Assembly: GCA_024640025.1 (NCBI GenBank)
Contig: JAHEFT010000001.1
Location: forward strand, 1 to 44,039
Length of the DNA stretch: 44,039 bases
From: Chromatiales bacterium
Lineage (GTDB): Bacteria > Pseudomonadota > Gammaproteobacteria > Xanthomonadales > SZUA-36
Direction: 5' to 3'
Shown here: positions 8,096 to 16,114 of the stretch, piece by piece
How the letters are laid out: each line of letters starts with the position of its first letter
Position numbering within the stretch: the stretch's first letter is position 1
The notes under the pieces: generated by a model
The model's database searches: none
What the model was told of the DNA's origin: nothing
Seen by the model: only the letters and a program-made list of their open reading frames with translations
Translations under genes and position numbers: made by a program

Positions 8096-8677
8096 CCCGT
8101 TAGACGAAACCCACCGGCCGGACGGCCGACCCGTCGAAAGGCATTGGAGGGTAACAGACAACGGATAAAATGTTCACGTGGTACTGAACATGTCACCCTG
8201 ACCGGGCTCTGTAAAAGTCGGTCGTACCATTAAGAGGTGACTCGAAAGGGAGACGCGATCCCTTGAGATAGACGCCAGGAGGCGCAAGCCTCACCAGGTC
8301 GAAAGGACCAGAATCAGTTCACACTGAAGGAAGGTTCGAAAAGGTCGGGGAAGTTTAGGCTTCGGACGACCGGGATTGGAGACCGCTTCGGCGGAGGAAG
8401 ATCCGGAACTCGAAAGGCGCAAGCTGGAAGAGTCGAAAGGTGGAAAGAGCGCAAGTTCCGGAAACCGACGAGGATACGGGCGCAACCCTGTGGAATCGGA
8501 AGACCGAAAGACGTCGATAAATAAGGCGGGAGTAGAAGACCCGCGACCGGAGCCCAGGAGCAGAGAGCTGAGGAACCGGACAGAGTTGGGAAGGCCTTGG
8601 AGGATCTGCAGTCCACCATTAGCGGAGTTCCGATACTTCTACACGAGAGAGGAGGCTCGCGCCTCCTCTCTTTTTTT
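8096..8677 (+). ncRNA. Candidate large structured noncoding RNA, about 580 nt, family not recognised
   Basis: No protein gene fits this stretch, yet it is packed with short perfect helices in one orientation and ends at a strong terminator. Helices seen: CCGTT 8097/AACGG 8160; CGGCC 8115/GGCCG 8124; TGTTCA 8171/TGAACA 8185; GTCACC 8192/GGTGAC 8236; GACCG 8200/CGGTC 8219; AAGGG 8246/CCCTT 8260; GAGGC 8279/GCCTC 8288 with a GCAA loop; GGTC 8297/GACC 8306; TCAGT 8314/ACTGA 8323; GGTCG 8343/CGACC 8367; CCGC 8383/GCGG 8391 with a TTCG loop; CCGGAACT 8403/AGTTCCGG 8454; CGACG 8466/CGTCG 8512; TCGG 8496/CCGA 8504; GCGGG 8526/CCCGC 8540. The plus strand is purine-rich with many GAAA and GCAA loop candidates. 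The 8171 hairpin loop can form a pseudoknot with 8224-8229. RNase P, tmRNA, 6S and SRP RNA, and group I or II introns were considered and do not fit. Confidence 0.75.
8647..8677 (+). terminator. Very strong rho-independent terminator
   Basis: A perfect 10-bp stem, GAGAGGAGGC (8647-8656) with GCCTCCTCTC (8661-8670), closes a four-base TCGC loop and runs straight into seven T residues (8671-8677). The T-run is on the plus strand only, so it ends rightward transcription coming from 8096, just before the mla operon. Nothing protein-coding precedes it on that strand. Confidence 0.95.
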
Positions 8678-8704
8678 ATGCCTTTAATATTTTTCCATTC
8701 GTAA

Positions 8705-8710
8705 TACAAT
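8705..8710 (+). promoter_or_regulatory. Possible -10 element of the mla operon
   Basis: TACAAT at 8705-8710 lies between the RNA terminator and the mlaF start codon and matches the -10 consensus at five of six bases. The hexamer 17 bases upstream is poor (around 8682), so this is a weak call. Its position is the only room available for an operon promoter after the terminator. Confidence 0.35.
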
Positions 8711-8728
8711 TGTCCCCCGCTGTGTCTT

Positions 8729-9562
8729 ATGGCAATGATGAACGATTCAATGACTGACAACCTGGATTCTGAAGCGCCGATCATCCGGATCAGGGATCTG
8801 GTATTTCGTCGCGGGCGAAAAACCATCCTGGATGGCATCAGCATGGACATCCATCGTGGATCAATTGTCGCGTTCATGGGGCCCAGCGGTGCCGGCAAGA
8901 CGACCATTCTCAGGTTGATATCCGGCCAACTGCGGCCGGACGAAGGATCAGTCGAAGTTAACGGGCAGTTGATTTCTTCGATGTCTGACCGGGAACTTCA
9001 GCACTTCCGTCGAAACATTGGAGTATTGCTGCAGGATGGCGCCCTGTTCACCGACCTGACCGTATTCGAGAACATTGCAACACCCGTACGCGAACATACC
9101 GACCTTCCCGAGCCGCTGATCCGGCGCCTGGTGATGAGCAAGCTCAGTGCGGTTGGCCTCGGTGGGATCGAGGAGCGCATGCCGCATGAACTGTCCGGCG
9201 GAATGGCCCGACGGGTGGCATTTGCCCGCGCCGTGGTGCTCGACCCCGATATCATGCTGTACGACGAGCCCATGACCGGGCTGGACCCGATCGCCGTTTC
9301 GACCATCCGCACGCTGATGCGCGAAACCAATAAGGCGCTGGGGCTGACCAGCCTCATCGTCACCCACAACGTGACGCAAATGCAGCTCCTGGTCGACTAC
9401 TGCTACATCATTGCCTCCGCAAAAGTGGCGGGAGAGGGACGACCGGCAGACCTTAACGTCAGCACGGACCCGGGAGTTGACCAGTTCATGAACGGCAAGG
9501 TGGAAGGACCGATCCCCTTTCATTACCAACCTCCCACCTCGCGGTGGGGGCTGCTTGACTGA
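8729..9562 (+). CDS. mlaF: MlaF, ATPase of the phospholipid ABC transporter
   Basis: A 277-residue ABC ATPase with Walker A GPSGAGKTT (about residue 52), signature LSGGMARRVAFARA, Walker B DIMLYDEP and the switch histidine in LIVTHN. The LSGGMARR signature and the DGALFTDLTVFENIATPVREH stretch are typical of MlaF/Ttg2A. With MlaE and MlaD it drives retrograde or anterograde glycerophospholipid movement between the inner membrane and periplasm to keep the outer membrane asymmetric. It opens the operon. Two in-frame methionines follow the first ATG within four codons, so the exact start is uncertain by a few residues. Confidence 0.95.
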   Translation: MAMMNDSMTDNLDSEAPIIRIRDLVFRRGRKTILDGISMDIHRGSIVAFMGPSGAGKTTILRLISGQLRPDEGSVEVNGQLISSMSDRELQHFRRNIGVLLQDGALFTDLTVFENIATPVREHTDLPEPLIRRLVMSKLSAVGLGGIEERMPHELSGGMARRVAFARAVVLDPDIMLYDEPMTGLDPIAVSTIRTLMRETNKALGLTSLIVTHNVTQMQLLVDYCYIIASAKVAGEGRPADLNVSTDPGVDQFMNGKVEGPIPFHYQPPTSRWGLLD

Positions 9563-9563
9563 C

Positions 9564-10334
9564 ATGCAGGAATCCACTTCATTCATGGAGAGGTTTACCG
9601 GGCCAATTAGCCAGGCCGGTCAATGCGTGCTTTTCCTGTTCCGCATGCTGGCCGGTGTCCGCTTCAGCGGTTCCCAGGTTCTTACCGTACTGCAACAGAC
9701 CTACCTGATCGGAGCAAGGTCCCTGGTCATCATCATGATCTGCGGTTTCTTTGTCGGCATGGTGCTGTCATTGCAGGCAATCAATGCGCTCGAACAATTC
9801 GGCGCATCGGACCAGGTCAGCCTGCTGGTCGGCAAATCTCTTTTCAGGGAACTCGGCCCGGTGCTGACCGCACTGCTGTTCGCAGGACGCGCCGGCACCT
9901 CGATTACCGCCGAAATCGGGCTGATGAAGGCCACTAACCAGATCGAAGCCATGGAATTGATGGCGATCGACCCGATCCAGCGCATCGCCCTGCCGCGTTT
10001 CGCTGCCGGCGTCATATCGGTGCCGCTGCTGACCGCGCTGTTCAACGCACTGGCCATCCTGGGCAGCGTTGTCTTCTCGATCGGGGTGATGGACCTGGAT
10101 GCCGGCATTTTCTGGAGCAAGCTCCAAACCGGTATTTATTTTGAGCAGGATTTTCTCGGTGGGCTTTGGAAGAGTGTCGTTTTTGGCGGCACCATAAGCC
10201 TGATCGCCGTATATTTCGGTTATTCCGCCAAGCCGACGGGTTCCGGCGTGGGCACAGCCACGACCAACACGGTCGTCCTGAGCTCTGTATTGGTTCTGAT
10301 TTTCGACTTCATCATGACGTCTTTCCTGACTTGA
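9564..10334 (+). CDS. mlaE: MlaE, permease of the phospholipid ABC transporter
   Basis: A roughly 256-residue integral membrane protein with five or six hydrophobic segments. The family core is visible as FRELGPVLTALLFAGRAGTSITAEIGLMKATNQIEAMELM. That stretch is the conserved MlaE loop and coupling region contacting MlaF. The ATG at 9564 sits one base after the mlaF stop; a TTG at 9555 in the same frame would overlap mlaF, but ATG is the more natural start. It pairs with MlaD downstream in the inner-membrane complex. Confidence 0.95.
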   Translation: MQESTSFMERFTGPISQAGQCVLFLFRMLAGVRFSGSQVLTVLQQTYLIGARSLVIIMICGFFVGMVLSLQAINALEQFGASDQVSLLVGKSLFRELGPVLTALLFAGRAGTSITAEIGLMKATNQIEAMELMAIDPIQRIALPRFAAGVISVPLLTALFNALAILGSVVFSIGVMDLDAGIFWSKLQTGIYFEQDFLGGLWKSVVFGGTISLIAVYFGYSAKPTGSGVGTATTNTVVLSSVLVLIFDFIMTSFLT

Positions 10335-10343
10335 GGTAACGAT

Positions 10344-10814
10344 ATGCGTGCGAACTACAAAGTTGAATTCGCATCGGGGGTATTCCTGCTGCTGGGCATT
10401 GCCGCCCTGGTCTGGCTCGCGACACGGGCCACGGATTACGGCCAGGAGATCGGCAAAGAGACCTATAACATCAGCGCCAGGTTCATCAATGTCGGTGATT
10501 TGCGCGACCGCGCGCCGGTGAAGATCGGTGGTGTCACCGTGGGCATGGTTGAATCTATTACGCTGGACCCGGTCACATTCGAAGCCGTCGTGCACATGAG
10601 CGTGGCTTCGAGATTTGATGAAATCCCTTCAGATACCGGCGCTTCGGTGCTGACTTCAGGCGTCCTCGGGGACCGTTACATTGGACTGGAGCCCGGGGGA
10701 GCGCCGGATATGCTGGTCGACGGTGACGAACTGTTCATTACGCAATCGGCCCTTGTTCTCGAACAGATTATCGGTAAATATCTGTTCAACACCGGATCAG
10801 ACAAAGAAGAATGA
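10344..10814 (+). CDS. mlaD: MlaD, MCE-domain lipid-binding protein
   Basis: A 156-residue protein with one N-terminal membrane anchor (FASGVFLLLGIAALVWLA). A single MCE domain follows, from about residue 38, showing FINVGDLRDRAPVKIGGVTVG and GVLGDRYIGLEPGG. MlaD forms a hexameric ring in the periplasm that passes phospholipid between MlaFE and the soluble carrier MlaC. The length is close to the usual 150-185 residues, with only a short C-terminal tail after the ring domain. It starts nine bases after mlaE with a GAGG ribosome site, and its stop overlaps mlaC. Confidence 0.95.
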   Translation: MRANYKVEFASGVFLLLGIAALVWLATRATDYGQEIGKETYNISARFINVGDLRDRAPVKIGGVTVGMVESITLDPVTFEAVVHMSVASRFDEIPSDTGASVLTSGVLGDRYIGLEPGGAPDMLVDGDELFITQSALVLEQIIGKYLFNTGSDKEE

Positions 10815-11431
10815 TGAAACATTTACTGGCCATCGCACTGCTTCTGTTGGGCGCCATCAGCCCGGCAAGCGCAAACACTGTGGATCAGCGTGACCCTCAA
10901 ACCATTATCGAGGAGACCAGCGCTCAGATATTCGCCATCCTTGACGGCCGGCGTGAAGAGTTCGCGGCTGATCCCACCCTGCTCAGATCGCTCGTGAGCG
11001 ACGAGCTGGTCCCGTTGATGGATCTCGACTATTCGGCACGGCTTATCCTGGGAAAATCCGGCAGGGGTGTGAGCCCTGCCCAACTGGAAGCCTTTGCCAA
11101 TGCCATGAGCGACGTCCTGATCAAACGTTACTCGGGCGGACTGCTGGAATTCAAGTCAGACAAGCAGGTCGAAGTGCTGCCGATGAAGGGCAAGAACACC
11201 GACAAGCTGACCCGGGTCAAAACACGAATCAAGCTGGAAAATGGCGGCTACGCGCCGATCGACTATGCCTTCCGTAAAACCGAAGGGGGCTGGAAGGCCT
11301 TCGATGTGACCGTCGAGGGCATTTCCTACATCATCACCTTCCGCAACCAGATTGTTCCGCGGGTCGAAGCCGACGGCATCGACAAGGTGACAGAAGAAAT
11401 TCTTGCTGGAAACATCCAGATCAGTGAGTGA
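10811..11431 (+). CDS. mlaC: MlaC, periplasmic phospholipid carrier
   Basis: A 206-residue protein with a cleavable signal peptide (MMKHLLAIALLLLGAISPASA). The mature domain is of the MlaC/Ttg2D family: EETSAQIFAILDGRREEF near the start, LVPLMDLDYSARLILGKSG in the middle and an AFDVTVEGISYIITFRNQ ending. The protein ferries phospholipid between the outer-membrane MlaA-porin complex and inner-membrane MlaFEDB. The ATG overlaps the mlaD stop by four bases, and the next gene begins inside its last codons. Confidence 0.95.
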   Translation: MMKHLLAIALLLLGAISPASANTVDQRDPQTIIEETSAQIFAILDGRREEFAADPTLLRSLVSDELVPLMDLDYSARLILGKSGRGVSPAQLEAFANAMSDVLIKRYSGGLLEFKSDKQVEVLPMKGKNTDKLTRVKTRIKLENGGYAPIDYAFRKTEGGWKAFDVTVEGISYIITFRNQIVPRVEADGIDKVTEEILAGNIQISE

Positions 11432-11747
11432 AGCCTGCATCATCCATATCGGCGACGACGGTTGTGCGTCTCTTTCCGGCATGCTGACTTTCGAATCGGT
11501 GCCCGGCCTGTTCCGGGAAACTGAAAAACTGTTCCGGGGAATCACCCCGGTTGCGTCGATCGACCTGGCGAAAGTGTCCACTGCCGACAGTGCCGGACTG
11601 GCCTTGTTGCTGGAATGGCAAGCGGTCCAGGGTAAGGCCAAACAGCGCCTGGATATAAGGAATGCACCGTCCGGCCTGTTGAGCCTGGCTCAGCTGTGCG
11701 AAGCAGATGACGTGCTCAATATCACAGGCAGGAGTTCGCAGCCGTGA
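11424..11747 (+). CDS. mlaB: MlaB, STAS-domain subunit of the Mla transporter
   Basis: About 107 residues forming one STAS domain: LSGMLTFESVPGLFRE, then ASIDLAKVSTADSAGLALLLEW, the loop in which the STAS serine/aspartate region lies. MlaB binds MlaF and stabilises the ATPase. The GTG at 11424 overlaps the mlaC stop by eight bases and is preferred; a TTG at 11403 would extend the protein by seven residues. It ends in overlap with mlaA. Confidence 0.9.
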   Translation: MSEACIIHIGDDGCASLSGMLTFESVPGLFRETEKLFRGITPVASIDLAKVSTADSAGLALLLEWQAVQGKAKQRLDIRNAPSGLLSLAQLCEADDVLNITGRSSQP

Positions 11748-12481
11748 AAAGGAAACTGCGGTTTTTGCCGGCTATCGTGCTGCTGTTATCCGTTTTCCTG
11801 GTAGGATGCGCCAGCCAGCAGCCAGTGACGCTGACCAACCCCGAAGATGACCCCTGGGAAGCTTACAACCGGAAAATCCATACCTTTAACATGAAACTGG
11901 ACAAGGCCGTGGCCCGGCCGGTTGCGAAGGGGTATGAAACCGTCGTTCCGGAAGCGCCCAGACGCGGGGTCAGGAATTTCTTCAGAAACCTTTCCTATCC
12001 GGTCACGTTCCTCAATCTCCTGCTGCAAGGCAAGTTCGAGGACTCCCTGACCGCCACCGGCAGGTTCCTGATGAATTCAACCGTGGGCGTACTGGGTTTC
12101 GTCGACGTGGCGACCAAGGTGGAAATCCCTGAATACGATGAAGATTTTGGCCAGACCCTGGCGGTCTGGGGCTGGAAAAACAGCCGCTACCTGGTGATGC
12201 CGGTGTTCGGCCCGTACACGGCGCGTGACTTCCTGGGCCGCAGCTTTTACGGGTATTTCAGCCCGATCAGCTACGTTGCCCGTGAATACAATAACTACAT
12301 ACCCATGGTCGTTGACCTGATTTCGCTGCGGGCAGAGCTGTTGCCCTTCCAGGCGGAGTTGGATGCCGCAAACGATCCTTATGTGCTGATTCGCGACGCC
12401 TACCTGCAAAACCGCGAATTCAATATTTATGACGGGAATCCACCCGCGCCCGACTACGACGCATTATTGGAAGAGTATTGA
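11744..12481 (+). CDS. mlaA: MlaA (VacJ), outer-membrane phospholipid-removing lipoprotein
   Basis: A 245-residue lipoprotein with signal peptide and lipobox at Cys22 (FLVGC). The family core follows: DPWEAYNRKIHTFNMKLDKAVARPVAKGY, RGVRNFFRNLSYPVTFLNLLLQGK, and EDFGQTLAVWGWKNSRYLVMPVFGPYTARDF. MlaA sits as a ring in the outer membrane and extracts misplaced phospholipid for MlaC. The start is GTG at 11744, overlapping the mlaB stop (GTGA). Having mlaA inside the mlaFEDCB operon differs from E. coli, where it is elsewhere. Here all six components can be made from one transcript. Confidence 0.95.
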   Translation: MKRKLRFLPAIVLLLSVFLVGCASQQPVTLTNPEDDPWEAYNRKIHTFNMKLDKAVARPVAKGYETVVPEAPRRGVRNFFRNLSYPVTFLNLLLQGKFEDSLTATGRFLMNSTVGVLGFVDVATKVEIPEYDEDFGQTLAVWGWKNSRYLVMPVFGPYTARDFLGRSFYGYFSPISYVAREYNNYIPMVVDLISLRAELLPFQAELDAANDPYVLIRDAYLQNREFNIYDGNPPAPDYDALLEEY

Positions 12482-12504
12482 CCTGCTGGGGTAAGCTGGG
12501 CCCC

Positions 12505-14331
12505 GTGACTCCGTTGATCAAAAGTCTTTTATTGCTGTGCCTGTCCATTGCATCAATGGCCATGCTGCCGGGCTGTAATAACCGAAGTGAAAGCGAAGAA
12601 GCCGCGCCTCCGGCCACGGTTTACCGCCACTCCATGGACGGCGCTCCCAGCAGCCTCGACCCGGCCCAGGCCTCCAGCATCTACGCAAATTTTCTTGCCG
12701 TAAATCTTTACGACACGCTCTACCGTTACAAATACCTGGCCCGCCCCTACGAACTCGAACCCAACCTGGCGGATGGGCTACCGGAAGTATCCGCAGACGG
12801 CCTGATCTACACCATGCACCTCAAACCCGGAGTGCATTTCATAGACGACCCGGCATTTCCCGAAGGCAGGGGACGGGCGGTGCGGGCCGAAGACTTCGTC
12901 TACTCGATCAAACGGCAGTTCGATCCAGCAACCCGTGCACAGGGCGCCTGGCTTTGGCAGGGGAGAATCGTCGGCCTGGATGAGTGGAAAGAAAACGGCT
13001 CGGATTACCAACAGGAAGTACCCGGACTGAAGGCGCTCGATGACCGGACTTTGCAGATTCAATTGGTTTCCCCGTTTCCGCAGCTGACCCACACCCTGAC
13101 CCAGGGCTTTTCCGCTGTCGTGCCCAGGGAAGCGGTCGATCACTACGGTCAGGAATTCGCCATTCACCCAGTCGGTTCGGGGCCGTATCGTCTACAGACT
13201 TTCAATAGCGCCAGCGCTGTACTGGTCAGAAACTCCCGATTCAGGCAGGAGCCGTTCAGCCTTTCGGCAGAGGGCTTCGATGCGGTCAGCCAAGGCCACC
13301 TGGGACTGGAACAGCTCGAAGGAAAGGCTCCACCATTGATGGACCGTATCGAAATCGAGTTCGTGGCCGAGGATGCGGCCCGCTGGAACTCTTTCATCGC
13401 CGGGGAACTGGATTTCATCAAGGTTCCTGTCAGCCAGTTCGACCAGGTCCTGGAGAACCGCGATCCTCCCGACCTGAATGCCACATTGGCGGAGAACTAT
13501 CACCTGATTGCCAACCTGGAGTCCGGGTTCGTCCATACCGACTTCAACATGGACGACCCGCGAATTGGATACCACCCTGACCCGGACAGAAACACGCGCA
13601 ACCATGCCCTGCGATGCGCCATCATCGAAGCATTCGACTGGCGGAAAAGAAACGAGATTTTCTACTATGGAATAGGTTACGTGTTTGACGGCATCATTCC
13701 GCCGGCAGCGCCAGAATTTGATTTGCAGAAGCATCATGTTCCCGTGGCCCGCGACCTGGAAAAAGCCAGGAACCTGCTCAGCGACCATGGCTGGAATGCT
13801 GAAAACCTGCCGGTCATCGAATACGGCTTCACTTCCAGCGTCACCGAGCGCCAGATGTTTGAACAGCTTCGAAGTTTCCTGGGAGAAATTGGCTACCCGC
13901 AGGAAAAGGTCAAACCCCTCACTTTTGCAACATATGGAGACTATGCGAGAGCTTATCTGAACCGCGAGGTAATGCTGATGACCATCGGGTGGACCATGGA
14001 TTATCCGGATGCGGAGAATACGGTCCAGCTGTTTTACGGGCCCAACGCTTCACCGGGCTCGAACACCGCCAATTACAACAATAGCCGGTTCAACCAGCTC
14101 TACCGTGAGAGTTCCGGCATGCAGCCATCCGCCGGGCGAACAGCAATCTACCGGGAAATGAACCAAATCGTGATCGATGATTGCGCCACCATCAGCGGCG
14201 TATCACGAAGACTGATCCTGCTCTGGAACCGTGATCTTGCCGCTCTCCCGGACCGGTCTTTCGTGGGCGGCTTTTTCTTTCGCTTTGTCGCACCTCGCGG
14301 TCAATCGGGCGCCGCACAGGCGGCTGAATAG
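12505..14331 (+). CDS. Family 5 solute-binding lipoprotein of a peptide-type ABC importer
   Basis: About 608 residues. GTG at 12505 gives a signal peptide with lipobox ending at Cys24 (MLPGC); a TTG at 12478 overlapping the mlaA stop would add nine residues with poorer signal quality. The mature protein has the family 5 (OppA/DppA) pattern: SLDPAQASSIYANFLAVNLYDTLY near the N-terminus, YTMHLKPGVHFID, VRAEDFVYSIKRQ, and a late MLMTIGWTMDYPDAENTVQLFYG. At over 600 residues it is longer than OppA (about 540). It should deliver oligopeptides or a related solute to the permeases encoded next. The substrate is not readable. Confidence 0.9.
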   Translation: MTPLIKSLLLLCLSIASMAMLPGCNNRSESEEAAPPATVYRHSMDGAPSSLDPAQASSIYANFLAVNLYDTLYRYKYLARPYELEPNLADGLPEVSADGLIYTMHLKPGVHFIDDPAFPEGRGRAVRAEDFVYSIKRQFDPATRAQGAWLWQGRIVGLDEWKENGSDYQQEVPGLKALDDRTLQIQLVSPFPQLTHTLTQGFSAVVPREAVDHYGQEFAIHPVGSGPYRLQTFNSASAVLVRNSRFRQEPFSLSAEGFDAVSQGHLGLEQLEGKAPPLMDRIEIEFVAEDAARWNSFIAGELDFIKVPVSQFDQVLENRDPPDLNATLAENYHLIANLESGFVHTDFNMDDPRIGYHPDPDRNTRNHALRCAIIEAFDWRKRNEIFYYGIGYVFDGIIPPAAPEFDLQKHHVPVARDLEKARNLLSDHGWNAENLPVIEYGFTSSVTERQMFEQLRSFLGEIGYPQEKVKPLTFATYGDYARAYLNREVMLMTIGWTMDYPDAENTVQLFYGPNASPGSNTANYNNSRFNQLYRESSGMQPSAGRTAIYREMNQIVIDDCATISGVSRRLILLWNRDLAALPDRSFVGGFFFRFVAPRGQSGAAQAAE

Positions 14332-15269
14332 TGCGTTACGCTTTGAGTAAATTGGCGCACGGGCTGTTTCTTGTCCTGGGCGTCACACTGATCAGCTTCA
14401 TCCTGATGGTCTGGTTCGGCCCCGACCAGACCTACACCCTGATCGGCAAGAACGCGAACCCTCAACAGATAGCAGAAGTGCGGCACGAGCTGGGCTACGA
14501 CCAGCCATTTGCAAGACGGTATGTCGACTACGTGGCACAGTTGTTCACGCTGAATCTCGGGGCCTCCAACTCATCGGGTGAACCCGTCAGCCGCATCCTG
14601 AAAAGAACCGTTCCCATAACGCTGGCACTGATGCTACCCGGCTTCATCCTCGGAAACCTGCTCGGAATCGCCCTGGGCCTGACAGCAGCGCAACACAGGG
14701 GCCGCTGGACCGATCACCTGATCAACGGGTTTTCAGTAACCGGCATGAGCCTGAGTTTTCTTGTCATCATTATCCTCCTGCAGGTGCTGCTGAGCACACC
14801 ATACGGGCTTAACCTGTTCCCGGTGCGGGGTTGGCAGGTTGATGACCCCGGTTCCTATCTGAAATACGTCACCGTACCGACACTCTCATTGATACTCGTT
14901 ACGCTGGGCTACAACACGCGTTTCTACCGTGCCGTTTTCGTCGATGAATCGGGCAAGGACCACATCAGGACAGCCCGGGCCTGCGGCGCTTCCACTGCCA
15001 CGATCCTGTGGAAGCACGTATTGAAAAATAGCCTGGTGCCTGTCTTGACCCGAATCATGTTCTCCATTCCGCTGATCGTGATTTCGGGAAGCCTGCTGCT
15101 GGAGAGTTACTTCGGCATCCCGGGCATAGGAAAAGCGACGTTCGATGCCATCACCAGCGGGGATCAGCCAGTTTTGAAAGCAGTGGTGGGGCTGACAGCC
15201 GTGGCCTTTGTGCTGATCCAGATCCTGACGGACCTGCTGTACCGGCTGGTCGACCCGAGGATTAGCTGA
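14331..15269 (+). CDS. OppB/DppB-type ABC permease
   Basis: A 312-residue inner-membrane protein with six or so hydrophobic segments. It has the usual N-terminal YALSKLAHGLFLVLGVTLISF helix, an RHELGYDQPFARRYVDYV stretch matching the OppB family, and the coupling-helix region DHIRTARACGASTATILWKHVLKNSLVPVL. The GTG start overlaps the preceding stop (base 14331 is shared), and the next gene starts on its own stop. It forms a heterodimer with the following permease. Confidence 0.92.
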   Translation: MRYALSKLAHGLFLVLGVTLISFILMVWFGPDQTYTLIGKNANPQQIAEVRHELGYDQPFARRYVDYVAQLFTLNLGASNSSGEPVSRILKRTVPITLALMLPGFILGNLLGIALGLTAAQHRGRWTDHLINGFSVTGMSLSFLVIIILLQVLLSTPYGLNLFPVRGWQVDDPGSYLKYVTVPTLSLILVTLGYNTRFYRAVFVDESGKDHIRTARACGASTATILWKHVLKNSLVPVLTRIMFSIPLIVISGSLLLESYFGIPGIGKATFDAITSGDQPVLKAVVGLTAVAFVLIQILTDLLYRLVDPRIS

Positions 15270-16114
15270 TGACGTCCGATAGCCGCATCTGGCGACAACT
15301 GAAAAAAAACCGGGCGGGACTGGCCGGCTTGCTGATTGTTGCTGTCTTTTTCCTGCTGGCTGCCGGTGTCTGGACCGGAATCCTTGGACAAGACTGGTCT
15401 GATGCCGGTGGTGGTCGCTGGGAGCCACCCGGCAAAGAATTCTGGTTCGGGACGAACCTGCTGGGTCAGGACATCTTCCAGAGGTCCATATACAGCGTGC
15501 GCACCGCGTTTGAAGTAGGGATGGTGGTATCAATTTTCTCCACCGTGCTTGGCGCCGTCCTCGGATCCCTGGCCGGGTGGTACAGTGACAGCTGGATTGA
15601 CCACGCTATCCTATGGCTCAAAGGCGTGCTGGATTCAATACCTTTCTACCTGTTTGTCGCGGCTGTCGCCTATGCCTTGCAGGGCCAGGACTGGGCCATG
15701 CACATTGCCATGATCGCCACTTTCTGGACAACTACCGGGCGACTGGTCAGGGCTGAAGTGATGAAAATCAAATCACGTGAATTTGTCCTCTCCGCACGTG
15801 CGATCGGCCTGCCCGATCTGCTCATTTTGTCCCGGCATGTGTTGCCCAACACGCTGCATATCCTGCTGATTCAAACGACCATTGCCTTCGTTGCAGCTAT
15901 AAAGACCGAAGTAATTCTCAGTTTCCTGGGTCTGGGCGTCCACGACGGCGTCAGTTGGGGGCTGATGCTGGCCGAAAGCACGCAAGAGGTTCTGGCAGGG
16001 CATTTCAGCAATTTCCTGGCGGCGTCACTCATGCTTTTCGCTCTGCTGATGGGGTTCAACCTGTTCTCCGATGCGCTGCAGGATGCTTACGACCCGAAGC
16101 AGGCGGCAATATGA
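15269..16114 (+). CDS. OppC/DppC-type ABC permease
   Basis: A 281-residue membrane protein. The N-terminal helix (AGLAGLLIVAVFFLLAAGVW) is followed by the family motif FWFGTNLLGQDIFQRSIYSVRTAFEVG, normally written GTDxxGRDxxSRxxYG. The coupling helix is KSREFVLSARAIGLPDLLILSRHVLPNTL. It starts on the shared base of the oppB-type stop and its own stop overlaps the first ATPase start. Together with the previous protein it builds the transmembrane channel of the importer. Confidence 0.92.
   Translation: MTSDSRIWRQLKKNRAGLAGLLIVAVFFLLAAGVWTGILGQDWSDAGGGRWEPPGKEFWFGTNLLGQDIFQRSIYSVRTAFEVGMVVSIFSTVLGAVLGSLAGWYSDSWIDHAILWLKGVLDSIPFYLFVAAVAYALQGQDWAMHIAMIATFWTTTGRLVRAEVMKIKSREFVLSARAIGLPDLLILSRHVLPNTLHILLIQTTIAFVAAIKTEVILSFLGLGVHDGVSWGLMLAESTQEVLAGHFSNFLAASLMLFALLMGFNLFSDALQDAYDPKQAAI

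Noticed and set aside
8380-8420. RNase P-like GGAGGAAG-ATCCGG stretch
   Set aside because: Similar to the conserved GAGGAAAGTCCGG of RNase P RNA, but the other conserved regions (ACAGNRA, the second P4 strand) are missing and the helix order does not fit.
8376-8687. Open frame of 103 residues inside the structured RNA (plus strand)
   Set aside because: Low-complexity charged composition, no ribosome site, and the frame runs through the terminator stem and T-run; helices and loops explain the sequence better.
8314-8907. Open frame of 197 residues on the minus strand over the RNA and the mlaF start
   Set aside because: It crosses the terminator and the mlaF N-terminus antisense; its translation has no recognisable domain and it is a by-product of the GC-rich sequence.
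15955-16110. Longer N-terminus for the OppD-type ATPase
   Set aside because: The extension lies wholly inside the permease gene in another frame; the ATG at 16111 overlaps the permease stop in the same way as the other junctions.
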